The position numbers and the translations under genes were made by a program. Shown here piece by piece: positions 1 through 9,078 of a stretch of 32,671 nt of DNA. The notes beneath the pieces are model-generated. The model did not search any database. It was not told where the DNA came from and saw only the letters and a program-made list of their open reading frames with translations. Numbering within the stretch: the stretch's first letter is position 1; each line of letters opens with the position of its first letter. Source of the DNA: Chlamydiota bacterium (lineage in GTDB: Bacteria; Auribacterota; UBA3054; B51-G9); NCBI GenBank assembly GCA_003648225.1, contig QMOL01000004.1, forward strand, positions 1 through 32,671. Direction: 5' to 3'.

Positions 1-1
1 A

Positions 2-79
2 GAAGAAGCATTAAAAAAGATTTCTGAAGAGTTTGGTCTTTCGATAGAAAATGCAGAAAAATTGCTGAATGGTTTATAG
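2..79 (+). CDS. C-terminal fragment of an unknown protein (…EEALKKISEEFGLSIENAEKLLNGL*), truncated by window start
   Basis: Open frame from base 2 to TAG at 77-79; family not recognised. Confidence 0.45.
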   Translation, partial: EEALKKISEEFGLSIENAEKLLNGL

Positions 80-370
80 CAGAACAATTAATTTTATTAA
101 CAGAACGATTTTTAACAGTACTAGTAAATGCATTTTTATTCATTTTAACAGAACTATTAATTTTATTTGCTAAATTATTAAATATAAATATAATTTTATT
201 TTAACCACATAAGAAATTTACAATGAGCTTATACATCTTCCTATTTACCTTTAAGTATGGCTCTTAGAACTCATTTCTCGTAACTAATAAAAGAAACTTT
301 GAGTCTTAGAGTCTTTGTGGCTAAATTATTAAAATAAAGAAATGTTGTATTTATAAATAAATGTTATTAT

Positions 371-426
371 TTCGTGTTTATTAGTGTTTATCCGTGGTTA
401 AAAACAATTAATTCGTGGTTATTATG
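371..426 (+). repeat. Leader repeat, copy 1, ending at the mazG-like ATG
   Basis: ttcgtgtttattagtgtttatccgtggttaaaaacaattaattcgtggttattATG; same module at 1006-1072. Confidence 0.65.
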
Positions 427-798
427 AGAAAAAATATTACTATTAAAGAAATGTTGGACATCTCAAACAAACTTTATGAAAAACATAAAGATTATTGGGA
501 TAGCAGTCCGGAATCAAATATTAATTGGGTTTGCTGGCTCGTTGGTGAAGTTGGTGAGGTAATTGATATTATCAAGAAAAAGGGAACGGATAAAATTATG
601 AATGACGAGACTATCCGCCGGGAAATGTTATTAGAAATCACTGACTGCTATATGTATTTAGCCGATATAATCAATCGGTACAAATTCACCGCTGAAGAAT
701 TTTCCGAAGCGTACAACGAAAAGATGGATTACAATCTCAAACGGGATTATACAAAAAGTACGACAAAGGCGGATAAATTAGGGATTGGTAATTTGTAA
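424..798 (+). CDS. MazG-like nucleotide pyrophosphohydrolase
   Basis: ORF 415-798; WLVGEVGEVIDIIKKKG…EITDCYMYLADI resembles the MazG EExxE/ExxD helical motif. The track start at 415 is GTG; the ATG at 424 matches the leader-repeat position also seen before dnaB. Confidence 0.75.
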   Translation: MRKNITIKEMLDISNKLYEKHKDYWDSSPESNINWVCWLVGEVGEVIDIIKKKGTDKIMNDETIRREMLLEITDCYMYLADIINRYKFTAEEFSEAYNEKMDYNLKRDYTKSTTKADKLGIGNL

Positions 799-838
799 TT
801 GGAAATTGGAAAACGCAACCCATTTAAATTGCAAAATA

Positions 839-978
839 GGACGCTGAGGACAGCGTCCCTCCAGATGTTTAATTCACCATATTCCGTGATGATGCAACAA
901 TTTTAATAAATTGTTCTAAACGCGAAGCGTTTGTGATGAATTTTTAATAAAATAACAAACCATTATTTGTTATTTTTT
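839..978. repeat. Cluster of four perfect inverted repeats (hairpins) between mazG-like and dnaB-like genes
   Basis: GGACGCTG-AGGA-CAGCGTCC (839-858); AACAATTT-TAAT-AAATTGTT (896-915); AAACGC-GAA-GCGTTT (918-932); AATAACAAA-CCATTA-TTTGTTATT then T-run (951-978). Confidence 0.8.
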
Positions 979-1005
979 GAAATATTTATCATTTAAATCA
1001 TTTTT

Positions 1006-1072
1006 ATTCGTGTGTATTAGTGTCCATTAGTGGTTAAAAAATATTAAATTAAATTCGTGGTAAAAAATTATG
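1006..1072 (+). repeat. Leader repeat, copy 2, ending at the dnaB-like ATG
   Basis: attcgtgtgtattagtgtccattagtggttaaaaaatattaaattaaattcgtggtaaaaaattATG. Confidence 0.65.
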
Positions 1073-2464
1073 AAAAAGTCACAATATGAATCAAAATTAT
1101 CAGAAAAAAATATTGAACAATATGTCCCACCTAATAATGTATTAGCGGAGAAATGCGTTCTCGGCGGAATGATAACGGACGAAATTGTTCTTGTAACTGC
1201 GATTGATACTCTTAACTCGAACTCGTTTTGTCTGCCGGAACATAGACAAATATTTCTTGCAGCAGAAAATTTGTACAGTAAAATGGCACCTGTTGATATT
1301 GTTAACCTTACAGAAGAATTGTTAAAAATGGGTTGCTGTATGGAACAAGCATGCGGGGCAGTTTATTTGAAAGAGCTTATTGATTCAGTTCCAACAACAG
1401 CCAATTACGAATATTACATAAAAATAGTTCACGATAAATGGCTTATGCGTGAACTAATTTCCACTGCCAACCAAATTATAAATAACTGTAAGGAAAGTAA
1501 TCGGGAAGTATATAAAATTCTTGGATCCACTTATCATGAACTTTTCAAGATTGAAAAATTAAGTGTATGTGATGAATTCAAGAAATTAAAAAGTATGATG
1601 AATCAAATTGCAGGTCATATTAAGAAATTGATTGATAATAATAAATCTGTTATCGGATTAGACACCGGATTCAGAGAATTAAATGAGTTAACCACCGGAT
1701 TCCACGATGGCGAACTTATTATTCTCGCGTCACAACCAGCCGTTGGGAAAACCGCTCTCGCGCTTAATATTGCCGAAAATGTTGCTATTAATGAAAATAA
1801 AGCAGTCGCTATTTTCTCACTCGAATTAACCGCGTTAGAACTTTCCATGAGAATACTCTCTTCGTATGTAAGAATTGACGCGCAAAAATTGCGCCGAGGA
1901 GGATTAACTCAACAAGACCTTTCTTTACTACTTCAAGCAAGTGCTGCTCTTAAAGAATCCAGTATTTATATTGACTCGTCGGCAACTCTTACCCCGTTAG
2001 AAGTTAGAGCTCGCTGCCGCTGGTTAAAAGCTGAAAATCCGAATCTTGGGCTCATTATTATTGATTATCTTCAATTAATGCACAGTTCCGCCTCAGAAAC
2101 TGAAAACAGTGAGCAGGAACTTTCGCAGATTTTACGGTCATTAAAATCTATAGCACTTAATTTTAATGTGCCTATTATTGTTCTTTCGCAATTGAATAGA
2201 GAATCAGAAAATGACTCTCGACCTAAATTAAGTCAACTAAGAGAATCCGGCGCTATCGAGCAGGATGCAGATTTAGTTCTTTTGCTTTATAGGAAATATA
2301 TGACTTCTCATGATCCTAAAGATGAAAATACCGCTGAACTGATTGTCACAAAACAGCGTAATGGTCCAATAGGAAATATACTTCTTAAATTTGAAAATAA
2401 ATACGCGAGATTTGAAGATTCGCCGGAGGGATTTGCAGAAATGTATTATAGGGACGATGAGTGA
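1070..2464 (+). CDS. dnaB: Replicative DNA helicase, DnaB-like, full-length
   Basis: 464 aa; N-terminal PPNNVLAEKCVLGGMI, Walker A-like QPAVGKT, Walker B IIIDYLQLM, SQLNRESE…RPKLSQLRESGAIEQDADLVLLLYR. Confidence 0.88.
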   Translation: MKKSQYESKLSEKNIEQYVPPNNVLAEKCVLGGMITDEIVLVTAIDTLNSNSFCLPEHRQIFLAAENLYSKMAPVDIVNLTEELLKMGCCMEQACGAVYLKELIDSVPTTANYEYYIKIVHDKWLMRELISTANQIINNCKESNREVYKILGSTYHELFKIEKLSVCDEFKKLKSMMNQIAGHIKKLIDNNKSVIGLDTGFRELNELTTGFHDGELIILASQPAVGKTALALNIAENVAINENKAVAIFSLELTALELSMRILSSYVRIDAQKLRRGGLTQQDLSLLLQASAALKESSIYIDSSATLTPLEVRARCRWLKAENPNLGLIIIDYLQLMHSSASETENSEQELSQILRSLKSIALNFNVPIIVLSQLNRESENDSRPKLSQLRESGAIEQDADLVLLLYRKYMTSHDPKDENTAELIVTKQRNGPIGNILLKFENKYARFEDSPEGFAEMYYRDDE

Positions 2465-2607
2465 AGGTGGTAAGGTGTAAGGTGTCCATCTTGGTAGATA
2501 ACAATTAATGTTTGAAATTAGAAACTGGAAATTTGAATAGCCTGTTTGGAGTGCAGTAATAAAGACACGATAGTGGCTTTTACTGCGTTGGCGAGTTATC
2601 GCCAAAA
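2465..2607 (+). repeat. Non-coding tail repeat downstream of dnaB copy 1, ending in hairpin TTGGCG-AGTTAT-CGCCAA
   Basis: Near-identical to 28929-29071 (4 substitutions plus short indels by manual count). Confidence 0.85.
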
Positions 2608-2721
2608 CGAGTGGGTAAGTTGAATAACATACCTCTTTTTTAATTTATTTCAGCATATTAATTTAACCCCTTAGCAAAATCTTTGCTAAAAAAGTCTCCG
2701 GCTTGGAATAAGCGATTTAAA

Positions 2722-2981
2722 ATGACTAGCAGAGAACGTATAAAAAGAATTATTGGTGGAGAAAAAGCTGACCGATTCGGAAATCCTCATGAAGATACAT
2801 GGCTGATTATCCATAATTATTTTGGAACAAAAACCGATGAAGAACTTCGGCAAAAAACTTAATGATGATTTTCGTTGGTTCACTCCGCAGTTTTTTCACG
2901 GAATATACAGACCCGAGAACGGAATAGGAATGTTCGATGCCGGAGAATATTGAAGTTATGGCGGAAGCAGCAACTGAATAA
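2722..2981 (+). pseudogene. Degraded uroporphyrinogen-III decarboxylase (UroD/MtaA-like) remnant
   Basis: MTSRERIKRIIGGEKADRFGNPHEDTWLIIHNYFGTKTDEELRQK, frameshift at the A6 tract near 2852-2857, continues LNDDFRWFTPQFFHGIYRPENGIGMFDAGEY, then C-terminal-like PENIEVMAEAATE* in another frame. Confidence 0.6.
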
Positions 2982-3033
2982 ATGAAATTCTCCCTTCTCG
3001 TAGCACTATTTCCAATATTTTTTGATTTAAGAT

Positions 3034-3963
3034 ATGAATAAAAAGTTCCGTTTTGATATAATTATTAAAATGAAACAAAAAATAATAATATTTTCTCTCG
3101 GAATATTGATCGCAATATCTCTATTCTTTTTTCCGGTGCTGAAACTTCCCGTTTTAGACTCAACAGCAGATAATTATTTTGAAGAGGCAATAACAAAAGC
3201 CGGCATCGCTTATGCGACATGCAGAATTATTAATGCTTCTGTCTCGGTTGCAAAAGAGTCAACTCTGGAGTTGGAACCTGCCGGAGTAGGGGTGTCTCTC
3301 GCCGTTGGACAGGTGTTAGACCCTATTGACGACATGACTGAGCGATTGTCGGATGTGATTGTAACAGCGATAACTTCATTGGGTGTTCAGGAATTAGCGT
3401 ATGAAATCAGTGTGATTTTTGCACCACCGATACTTTCGGTTTTTATTTTCATTTTAGCGGTTTTGGTTTGGTTTGATAACCGAAAAATTATTCGATTTAG
3501 AAAAATAGTTCTCAAGATTATTTTAATTATTATAATTGCGCGCTTTTGTCTTCCGATATCATCTGTGGCAAATAATTTTATCCAAAAAGATTTTTTTGAC
3601 GATAAAATTATATCCGCAAATAACGAATTGAAGCTGAATACAGCTGAACTTGATAAATTAGCGGAACTGTCCCTCCCGAAAATTGACGGGATAAAAAAAA
3701 CAATTGAGAACAGCGCCGCGCTTATCAAACAAAAATCAATAGAATTTAAAGATGCTATAATAGTTACTGTCAGCAATATGGGAGATATAATTAAAAATTT
3801 ATTGAAGCTTACGTATTTATATGTTGGAGTGTTTTTGATTCAGGTTATTATTTTACCATTGCTAACATTTTGGTTTCTTGTAAAAATAGTAAACACACTT
3901 TTTCAAACAAAAATTCCCGTAATTCTGCATCATCCTTCAAAAACAAAAATGAAAAATGATTAA
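3034..3963 (+). CDS. Hypothetical multi-pass membrane protein
   Basis: 309-aa ORF with several hydrophobic helices; overlaps the next gene by 8 bp. Confidence 0.65.
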   Translation: MNKKFRFDIIIKMKQKIIIFSLGILIAISLFFFPVLKLPVLDSTADNYFEEAITKAGIAYATCRIINASVSVAKESTLELEPAGVGVSLAVGQVLDPIDDMTERLSDVIVTAITSLGVQELAYEISVIFAPPILSVFIFILAVLVWFDNRKIIRFRKIVLKIILIIIIARFCLPISSVANNFIQKDFFDDKIISANNELKLNTAELDKLAELSLPKIDGIKKTIENSAALIKQKSIEFKDAIIVTVSNMGDIIKNLLKLTYLYVGVFLIQVIILPLLTFWFLVKIVNTLFQTKIPVILHHPSKTKMKND

Positions 3964-4918
3964 AGAAATTATTATGCATACTTTATTCTTAGGGTTTATA
4001 CCATTTGCGGCGGGATTTGTTACAAATTGTACAGCAAAAACTAACAAGCCAATGGTTGAATGCGGAAAATTTGTGAAAATTTATGACCCAAGCGTTGGCG
4101 AGAAAGAACAATGGTACATTAATGACCATTGCTTTATTTACGGTCCTGGAGGAAAATGGAATCTTTTCGGCATCACTCATAAAGAACCGGCAAATCCGCT
4201 TGACGAAAAGAATTTCGCTCACGCAACAGCAAAAAAGCTCTTTCAAAACACTTGGAATAAACAGCCGTTTGCTCTTACTGTTGCCGAGAAACCGTCATGG
4301 AACGAAAAACATCTTTGGGCGCCGTATGTAATTTTACACAACGGAACATATTATATGTTTTACTGTGCCGGTGGCAAAGATCATACAAAATATAAAATCC
4401 ATCTTGCCACTTCTCCTGATTTAAAGAGCTGGACCCGGCATTCTAAAAATCCAATGATTGTAGATGGTTTTGATGCTCGAGACCCTTTTATTTTACGATT
4501 AGATAATAAATGGATAATGTATTACACGGCAAATCGACCTGCAAAGAAAGGGAACCATGTTGTTATCGCGGTTACAAGCGATGACTTAATTAACTGGAAA
4601 AATCCACAGGTCGTTTTTAAACACCCGATAGTTGGTACTTTTGGCGGACCAACTGAATCGCCGTTTGTTGTCGCGCGAAACGGGAAATATTATTTATTTG
4701 TTTGTACTAATAATCCTTATGACAATACGGCTGCCTATGTTAGCGATAACCCTTTTCATTGGGATATAGAAAATAAAGTTGGAGAGTTCCCGGCTCACGC
4801 TGCAGAAATTATTCAGGATAATAACGGGAAATGGTTTATCAGTCGTGCGGGATGGGGTCGTGGCGGAGTTTATCTCGCGCCATTGATTTGGAATGATGAG
4901 CAGCTAAGTAAAAAGTAA
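3956..4918 (+). CDS. Beta-propeller glycoside hydrolase (GH43/GH32/DUF-type five-bladed fold)
   Basis: Repeats of the type HLWAPYVILHNGTYYMFYCAGG, DPFILRLDNKWIMYYTA, ESPFVVARNGKYYLFVCT; hydrophobic N-terminus. Confidence 0.78.
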   Translation: MIKEIIMHTLFLGFIPFAAGFVTNCTAKTNKPMVECGKFVKIYDPSVGEKEQWYINDHCFIYGPGGKWNLFGITHKEPANPLDEKNFAHATAKKLFQNTWNKQPFALTVAEKPSWNEKHLWAPYVILHNGTYYMFYCAGGKDHTKYKIHLATSPDLKSWTRHSKNPMIVDGFDARDPFILRLDNKWIMYYTANRPAKKGNHVVIAVTSDDLINWKNPQVVFKHPIVGTFGGPTESPFVVARNGKYYLFVCTNNPYDNTAAYVSDNPFHWDIENKVGEFPAHAAEIIQDNNGKWFISRAGWGRGGVYLAPLIWNDEQLSKK

Positions 4919-4944
4919 GATTTCTCCTCCTAAAAATAATAAAT

Positions 4945-5184
4945 ATGAATACTGAAATTGAACGAAATTTAAACATTCAGCCAATTGCAGAAATAATGAG
5001 TAATGACGGAATTAATGCTAAAGATCTTGTGAATGCTTCCGCAGAAATGCTTACTCATAAAATGGTGGCACGGGCCTGTAAAGGCAGACGATTAACTCCA
5101 AATGTAAAAGTAAAAGTTCGCAACGCGTTGAACAAATTTACAGGAAAAGAATATTCTTTGGAAGATTTGTTTAATTACTCTTGA
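4945..5184 (+). CDS. Small protein, possibly HTH-like/DNA-binding
   Basis: 79 aa; ASAEMLTHKMVARACKGRRLTPNVKVKVRNALNKFTG; composition consistent with a small helical nucleic-acid binder. Confidence 0.5.
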   Translation: MNTEIERNLNIQPIAEIMSNDGINAKDLVNASAEMLTHKMVARACKGRRLTPNVKVKVRNALNKFTGKEYSLEDLFNYS

Positions 5185-5197
5185 AATCGAATTGCAA

Positions 5198-5437
5198 CTA
5201 ACGGTTTTTTAGCATCTCATCTATCTCGCTCTTTTCATACTCGCCCTCGAAATAACTGCTTGTAATATCATACAAAGCAAGCGAATCGTTTGATAAATGT
5301 TTATCAACTAACTTTTGCTGAATTTGTTCTTGCCACTCCAAAAGTCTGTCCATTGAAGCAAAAGAAGCGCCGAATTCTTTTGATTCAATAATTTTCATTG
5401 CATCGGCAGAGTCTTTCATAACAACCTTCCCTTGCAA
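5198..5437 (-). pseudogene. IS1634/IS4-family transposase fragment
   Basis: 79 aa with …LSNDSLALYDITSSYFEGEYEKS, the conserved DITSSYFEG core; rest of the transposase absent. Confidence 0.6.
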
Positions 5438-5857
5438 AGCGGCCTAAACAAAGAGTATTATAATCTTGTGGCGGAATGTGTCCGCAAGTTTCATGAATTG
5501 TTTTGCTGTTTTTTCGAATTGTAGTCCGCAAGACGCCTCTGAAGCGTTTGCCTGACTTTTGAATTTCGAGATGAACTTTTTTGTTTTTAATCCTCTATGG
5601 CTCTATTATATCATAAACAAACTATAATATCGAGCATATAATTTTCGCCAGCATGGCTATAAATGAAAGCCAAAAATGGCCAGATAGCGGTATATATCGT
5701 TGTTACAGCGTTTTTGGTTGCAGAAGATGCGTTAAAAGTAGAATTAGCAGGATGTTCAAGCTAAAAAAGCGGGTAAAATATTGCAAGGTTTTAAACACTT
5801 ATTGCAAAATTCTTGCAAAAAAAGGTGTAAAAGCTCGTTTTATTTGTTAAATCTAAG

Positions 5858-5887
5858 TTTACATTTTTAAGCATTCTTTTGTATAAT
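5858..5887 (+). promoter_or_regulatory. Predicted sigma70-type promoter TTTACA-18-TATAAT for the GT-C operon
   Basis: 29/32 identical to the element at 13553-13584, about 50 bp 5' of the ATG at 5940. Confidence 0.55.
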
Positions 5888-5939
5888 ATATTAATTAAGT
5901 AACGATTGGATTTATCATTTGTGATATATATAAAATATT

Positions 5940-8900
5940 ATGCCGAAAAAAATATTGATCAGTTTTTTTATTTCGATTATGCTACTATGCGCCGTTAATT
6001 TTATCCCATCAAATAAATGGGTTGAAATTGATGACTTCAAGACCAATCAACTTGAAAACTCTACTTGGACAGTGAAACAATATGACGCCGGTGATAGGAT
6101 CCTGACTATAATGTCAACTCCTATTTCTGTTCCTCACAGCAAAAGACTAAGACTTTCCGGTTCACCCATTATTCGCCAAAATGGAAAAAATACTTTTATT
6201 TCCCCATTAAGCATAAACTTGCTTAGTGATTCCGAACTCGATTCTAACGGCAACAATATCAATATTGCTTATCAGCAAGCGAGAGATAACTTTTATGCTG
6301 ATTTTAAAATCACCGGCAAACAGACAAACGCACTTTTAAGCATCTCTCATTATTCTCCTGACAGCCAAATAATTGGGCAGCTTGAATTACACGCTATTCC
6401 GAATTTGCTACAAAACGTTGTTATTTTTTTTAACAAAGTAAAAATTAGTTTTTACTATATTTTAATATTTTTAGTTATCGGGTTGTTAGTTTCCCTTTCC
6501 GCCATAATCTTTTCGAATTTCAGAATAATATGTTTGGTTTTCGGCATTTTACTAATAATCACGGGGTTAATAATAATATTTATTCCTATAGACCATTTCA
6601 CCGGCGAAAATATTGTAAAAAATGACTGGAATAAAAAAACAAAAGGCACAAATAAATTAAAATTACTGGACAGTAAAATAAAAGCGTTGCCGATCATACT
6701 CAAACCAAATAAATATTATGTAATAAGTTGGCAAGATAGATTGATTAATACAGTAAATCCGGAATTTACTTCATGGCGATTGGATCTATTAGGAAAAGGC
6801 GGGAAGCCTGACTTAAAGTCACAAGAAACGGAATTATTTTTTTCAAATATGAAAAATAACTTTTCAAGGAATGATTTTATTATAAACAGTTATAATTTCA
6901 CTTTAGGATTTATCAGATTTATGGGTCCATGGGGAAATGGAATTGAAATATCGAATCTCAGTATTTCAGAAATACCTGAATACTTTGTTAAATTAAAAAA
7001 GTTATCTATTTTCTTTTTCATATATGGAATATCACTTTTCTTGTTTTATTTCAAAAGCCGAATTTTGATTTTTTATAATCTTATAAAAGTAAGTTTTTCA
7101 AAAAGCCCTTTCTTAATCATTTCTTTTATATTTTTATCTTATTTTATTTTCGGTGCACTGTTCTTAAATAAAATATACGAAAATAATGGAGGCAATTTAG
7201 ATGCCGGCCTGATATACAGATTTTTTGGCGCTCCAATATTAATAGCCATAATCTTATATCTTGCCGGATGGCCTTTCGTCAGATGGAGTTTAAAAAACAG
7301 ACAAAAAAGGACGACTGAAATCCTATTATCTTTTCCAATTGGTTTTCTAATCATCCTTTCCACTCATTCGTTAAGTTATTTAGGAATAATCCCAATTTAT
7401 CGAATTATAATTCTTTGCGCGATAATTCTATTCGCATGGATTTGGCAACTTTCTAATAAACATTTCCCCGCTCTGCCAAATTCATCAACCGCTATTGCAA
7501 TTATTTTTGCCGTTTTCTTATTTTGGCTTGGCATTCATCCTTTACTTACCCAAAAAGACACTTGTTGCTTCACAATAACCAACAATGATATCTCAACTTA
7601 TGTTCCTTTTGTTCAATGGGATATGGAACATTCAATGAAAGAAGCTTATAATTTGTCCATAAAGCATAGGGAACCCCCTTATATAGGCTTTATGGCATGG
7701 AGAATGAGACAGCAGCCTGTTACATTCGGTAATTATACCGCAATTGCCGCATTAGCAACACTAACCGGTTTAACAGCTTATCAAATTTATCCATTAATGT
7801 CCGGTGTTTTTCTTTCATTGATTTTTCTAAGTGCGTTAGGCTCTTTAATCGCCGCTAAACTCATAAAAACAAAAAATATTTTCCCGGCAATTTTATGTCT
7901 GGCATTAAACTTTATTGTAATACAATTAGTTTGGGAAAGCTTTTATAGTTCAATGGTCGGCTTTATTACATTATTTCCAATTACCGCTTTGGGAACCTAT
8001 GCCTTTCTTAAAAAGAAATATCGGTTTAGTCTGATTATCGGAATAAGTTTAGCCGGATTACTGAATGCTTATCCGGAATATCTTTATATGGTATGCGCGC
8101 AATTAGGTTTAGCGTTATTTATAATTATAATAAAGGAAATTTGTGTTTTAAACTGGAGAAATATATTAAGAATTATCGGTGTTGGATTATCTATGTTCAT
8201 TTTCACTTTTATTTTTGCTCCACAACAAACAACCCTTTTCGTAAAACAGGCAATACATAACCCTTTATCAGCAAATTCAGCATCGAATTCTATAATTAAA
8301 AATAATGACGGAGGAATAGATTATCCCAAAAGAAGTTTCTTCCTGGTCTATGGATTTCTCGGTAATTGGGAGACTTCTTTATCAAATAAAGTTTTTATAT
8401 CTCCAAATACTTACAGAAATGTTTCTTTTGTTTTATCCTTCGCGTTTTTTCTTGCTCTATTAAGATTATTTATCCTCAGAACAAAAACATGGCCCGCTTT
8501 ATTTCTCTTTTCATCCGCTATTCCTTACGGTCTAATGATTGCATGGGCTTATTTTATAATTCCAAACCCTTACGTCTATTTTAAAACTCTCGGATTCGTC
8601 GCTCCATTCGTAAGCGCGGCTTTTTTAATATGCTGGCTTGACTGGTTTAAGCTTGAACGTCATAAACTCATTAAGAATATTTTATTGTTAGTTATGGTAC
8701 TGTGGGTTATATGGAGAATAGTTGCCGTTCACGCCGAAACATATCATTTACAGCCTCATATTTTCATAGGAAAATCCGTAACTTCTTTAGAAGAGATATA
8801 TGATATAGTTCCTGAAGATGCCCCAGTCAGGATAAATTTTACCGAATGGTTTAATTCGGCGCATATTGTAACTGTTTTACGTCACAGGCATTTGCATCTC

Positions 8901-9041
8901 AACGAGCCGTTTTCTTATGTTCAGAAAGTATACACGAACGACAATTGGAGATATACTCTGGAAAATAAACCTTTGAAAAATCGAACAAATGTCTGGAATA
9001 ACGGGACATATTATCTTTATAAAAGAGAGAAGATTAAATAA
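5940..9041 (+). CDS. Large membrane protein: N-terminal TM/beta-domain region plus GT-C-like glycosyltransferase region
   Basis: 1033 aa; two extracytoplasmic segments separated by TM helices, then polytopic region with YVPFVQWDMEHS and YFKTLGFVAPFVSAAFL, ending YYLYKREK. Confidence 0.7.
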   Translation: MPKKILISFFISIMLLCAVNFIPSNKWVEIDDFKTNQLENSTWTVKQYDAGDRILTIMSTPISVPHSKRLRLSGSPIIRQNGKNTFISPLSINLLSDSELDSNGNNINIAYQQARDNFYADFKITGKQTNALLSISHYSPDSQIIGQLELHAIPNLLQNVVIFFNKVKISFYYILIFLVIGLLVSLSAIIFSNFRIICLVFGILLIITGLIIIFIPIDHFTGENIVKNDWNKKTKGTNKLKLLDSKIKALPIILKPNKYYVISWQDRLINTVNPEFTSWRLDLLGKGGKPDLKSQETELFFSNMKNNFSRNDFIINSYNFTLGFIRFMGPWGNGIEISNLSISEIPEYFVKLKKLSIFFFIYGISLFLFYFKSRILIFYNLIKVSFSKSPFLIISFIFLSYFIFGALFLNKIYENNGGNLDAGLIYRFFGAPILIAIILYLAGWPFVRWSLKNRQKRTTEILLSFPIGFLIILSTHSLSYLGIIPIYRIIILCAIILFAWIWQLSNKHFPALPNSSTAIAIIFAVFLFWLGIHPLLTQKDTCCFTITNNDISTYVPFVQWDMEHSMKEAYNLSIKHREPPYIGFMAWRMRQQPVTFGNYTAIAALATLTGLTAYQIYPLMSGVFLSLIFLSALGSLIAAKLIKTKNIFPAILCLALNFIVIQLVWESFYSSMVGFITLFPITALGTYAFLKKKYRFSLIIGISLAGLLNAYPEYLYMVCAQLGLALFIIIIKEICVLNWRNILRIIGVGLSMFIFTFIFAPQQTTLFVKQAIHNPLSANSASNSIIKNNDGGIDYPKRSFFLVYGFLGNWETSLSNKVFISPNTYRNVSFVLSFAFFLALLRLFILRTKTWPALFLFSSAIPYGLMIAWAYFIIPNPYVYFKTLGFVAPFVSAAFLICWLDWFKLERHKLIKNILLLVMVLWVIWRIVAVHAETYHLQPHIFIGKSVTSLEEIYDIVPEDAPVRINFTEWFNSAHIVTVLRHRHLHLNEPFSYVQKVYTNDNWRYTLENKPLKNRTNVWNNGTYYLYKREKIK

Positions 9042-9078
9042 ATATTATTTCGTAAATAATTACCATCCAAATTAGAAA

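Noticed and set aside
1615-1848. Antisense and alternate-frame ORFs from the track (e.g. 1615-1848 -, 2273-2605 -, 3387-3776 -, 3989-4246 -, 4083-4331 +, 6455-6703 -, 12531-12752 -, 17164-17571 -, 21113-21442 -, 27983-28243 -, 28737-28961 -, 29973-30176 -)
   Set aside because: All lie opposite or out of frame within well-supported genes and their translations resemble no family; treated as spurious.
5653-5850. ORF 5653-5850 (65 aa) as a real gene
   Set aside because: Cys/Arg/Lys-rich translation without recognisable homology in a degraded AT-rich intergenic region; another frame (MKAKNGQIAVYIVVTAFLVAEDALKVELAGCSS) looks equally plausible as a short hydrophobic peptide.
6424-6431. T8 tract in the 1033-aa gene as a phase-variation switch
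   Set aside because: Homopolymers of 7-8 A/T are expected at this AT content and several occur in other genes; no evidence of length variation from one sequence.
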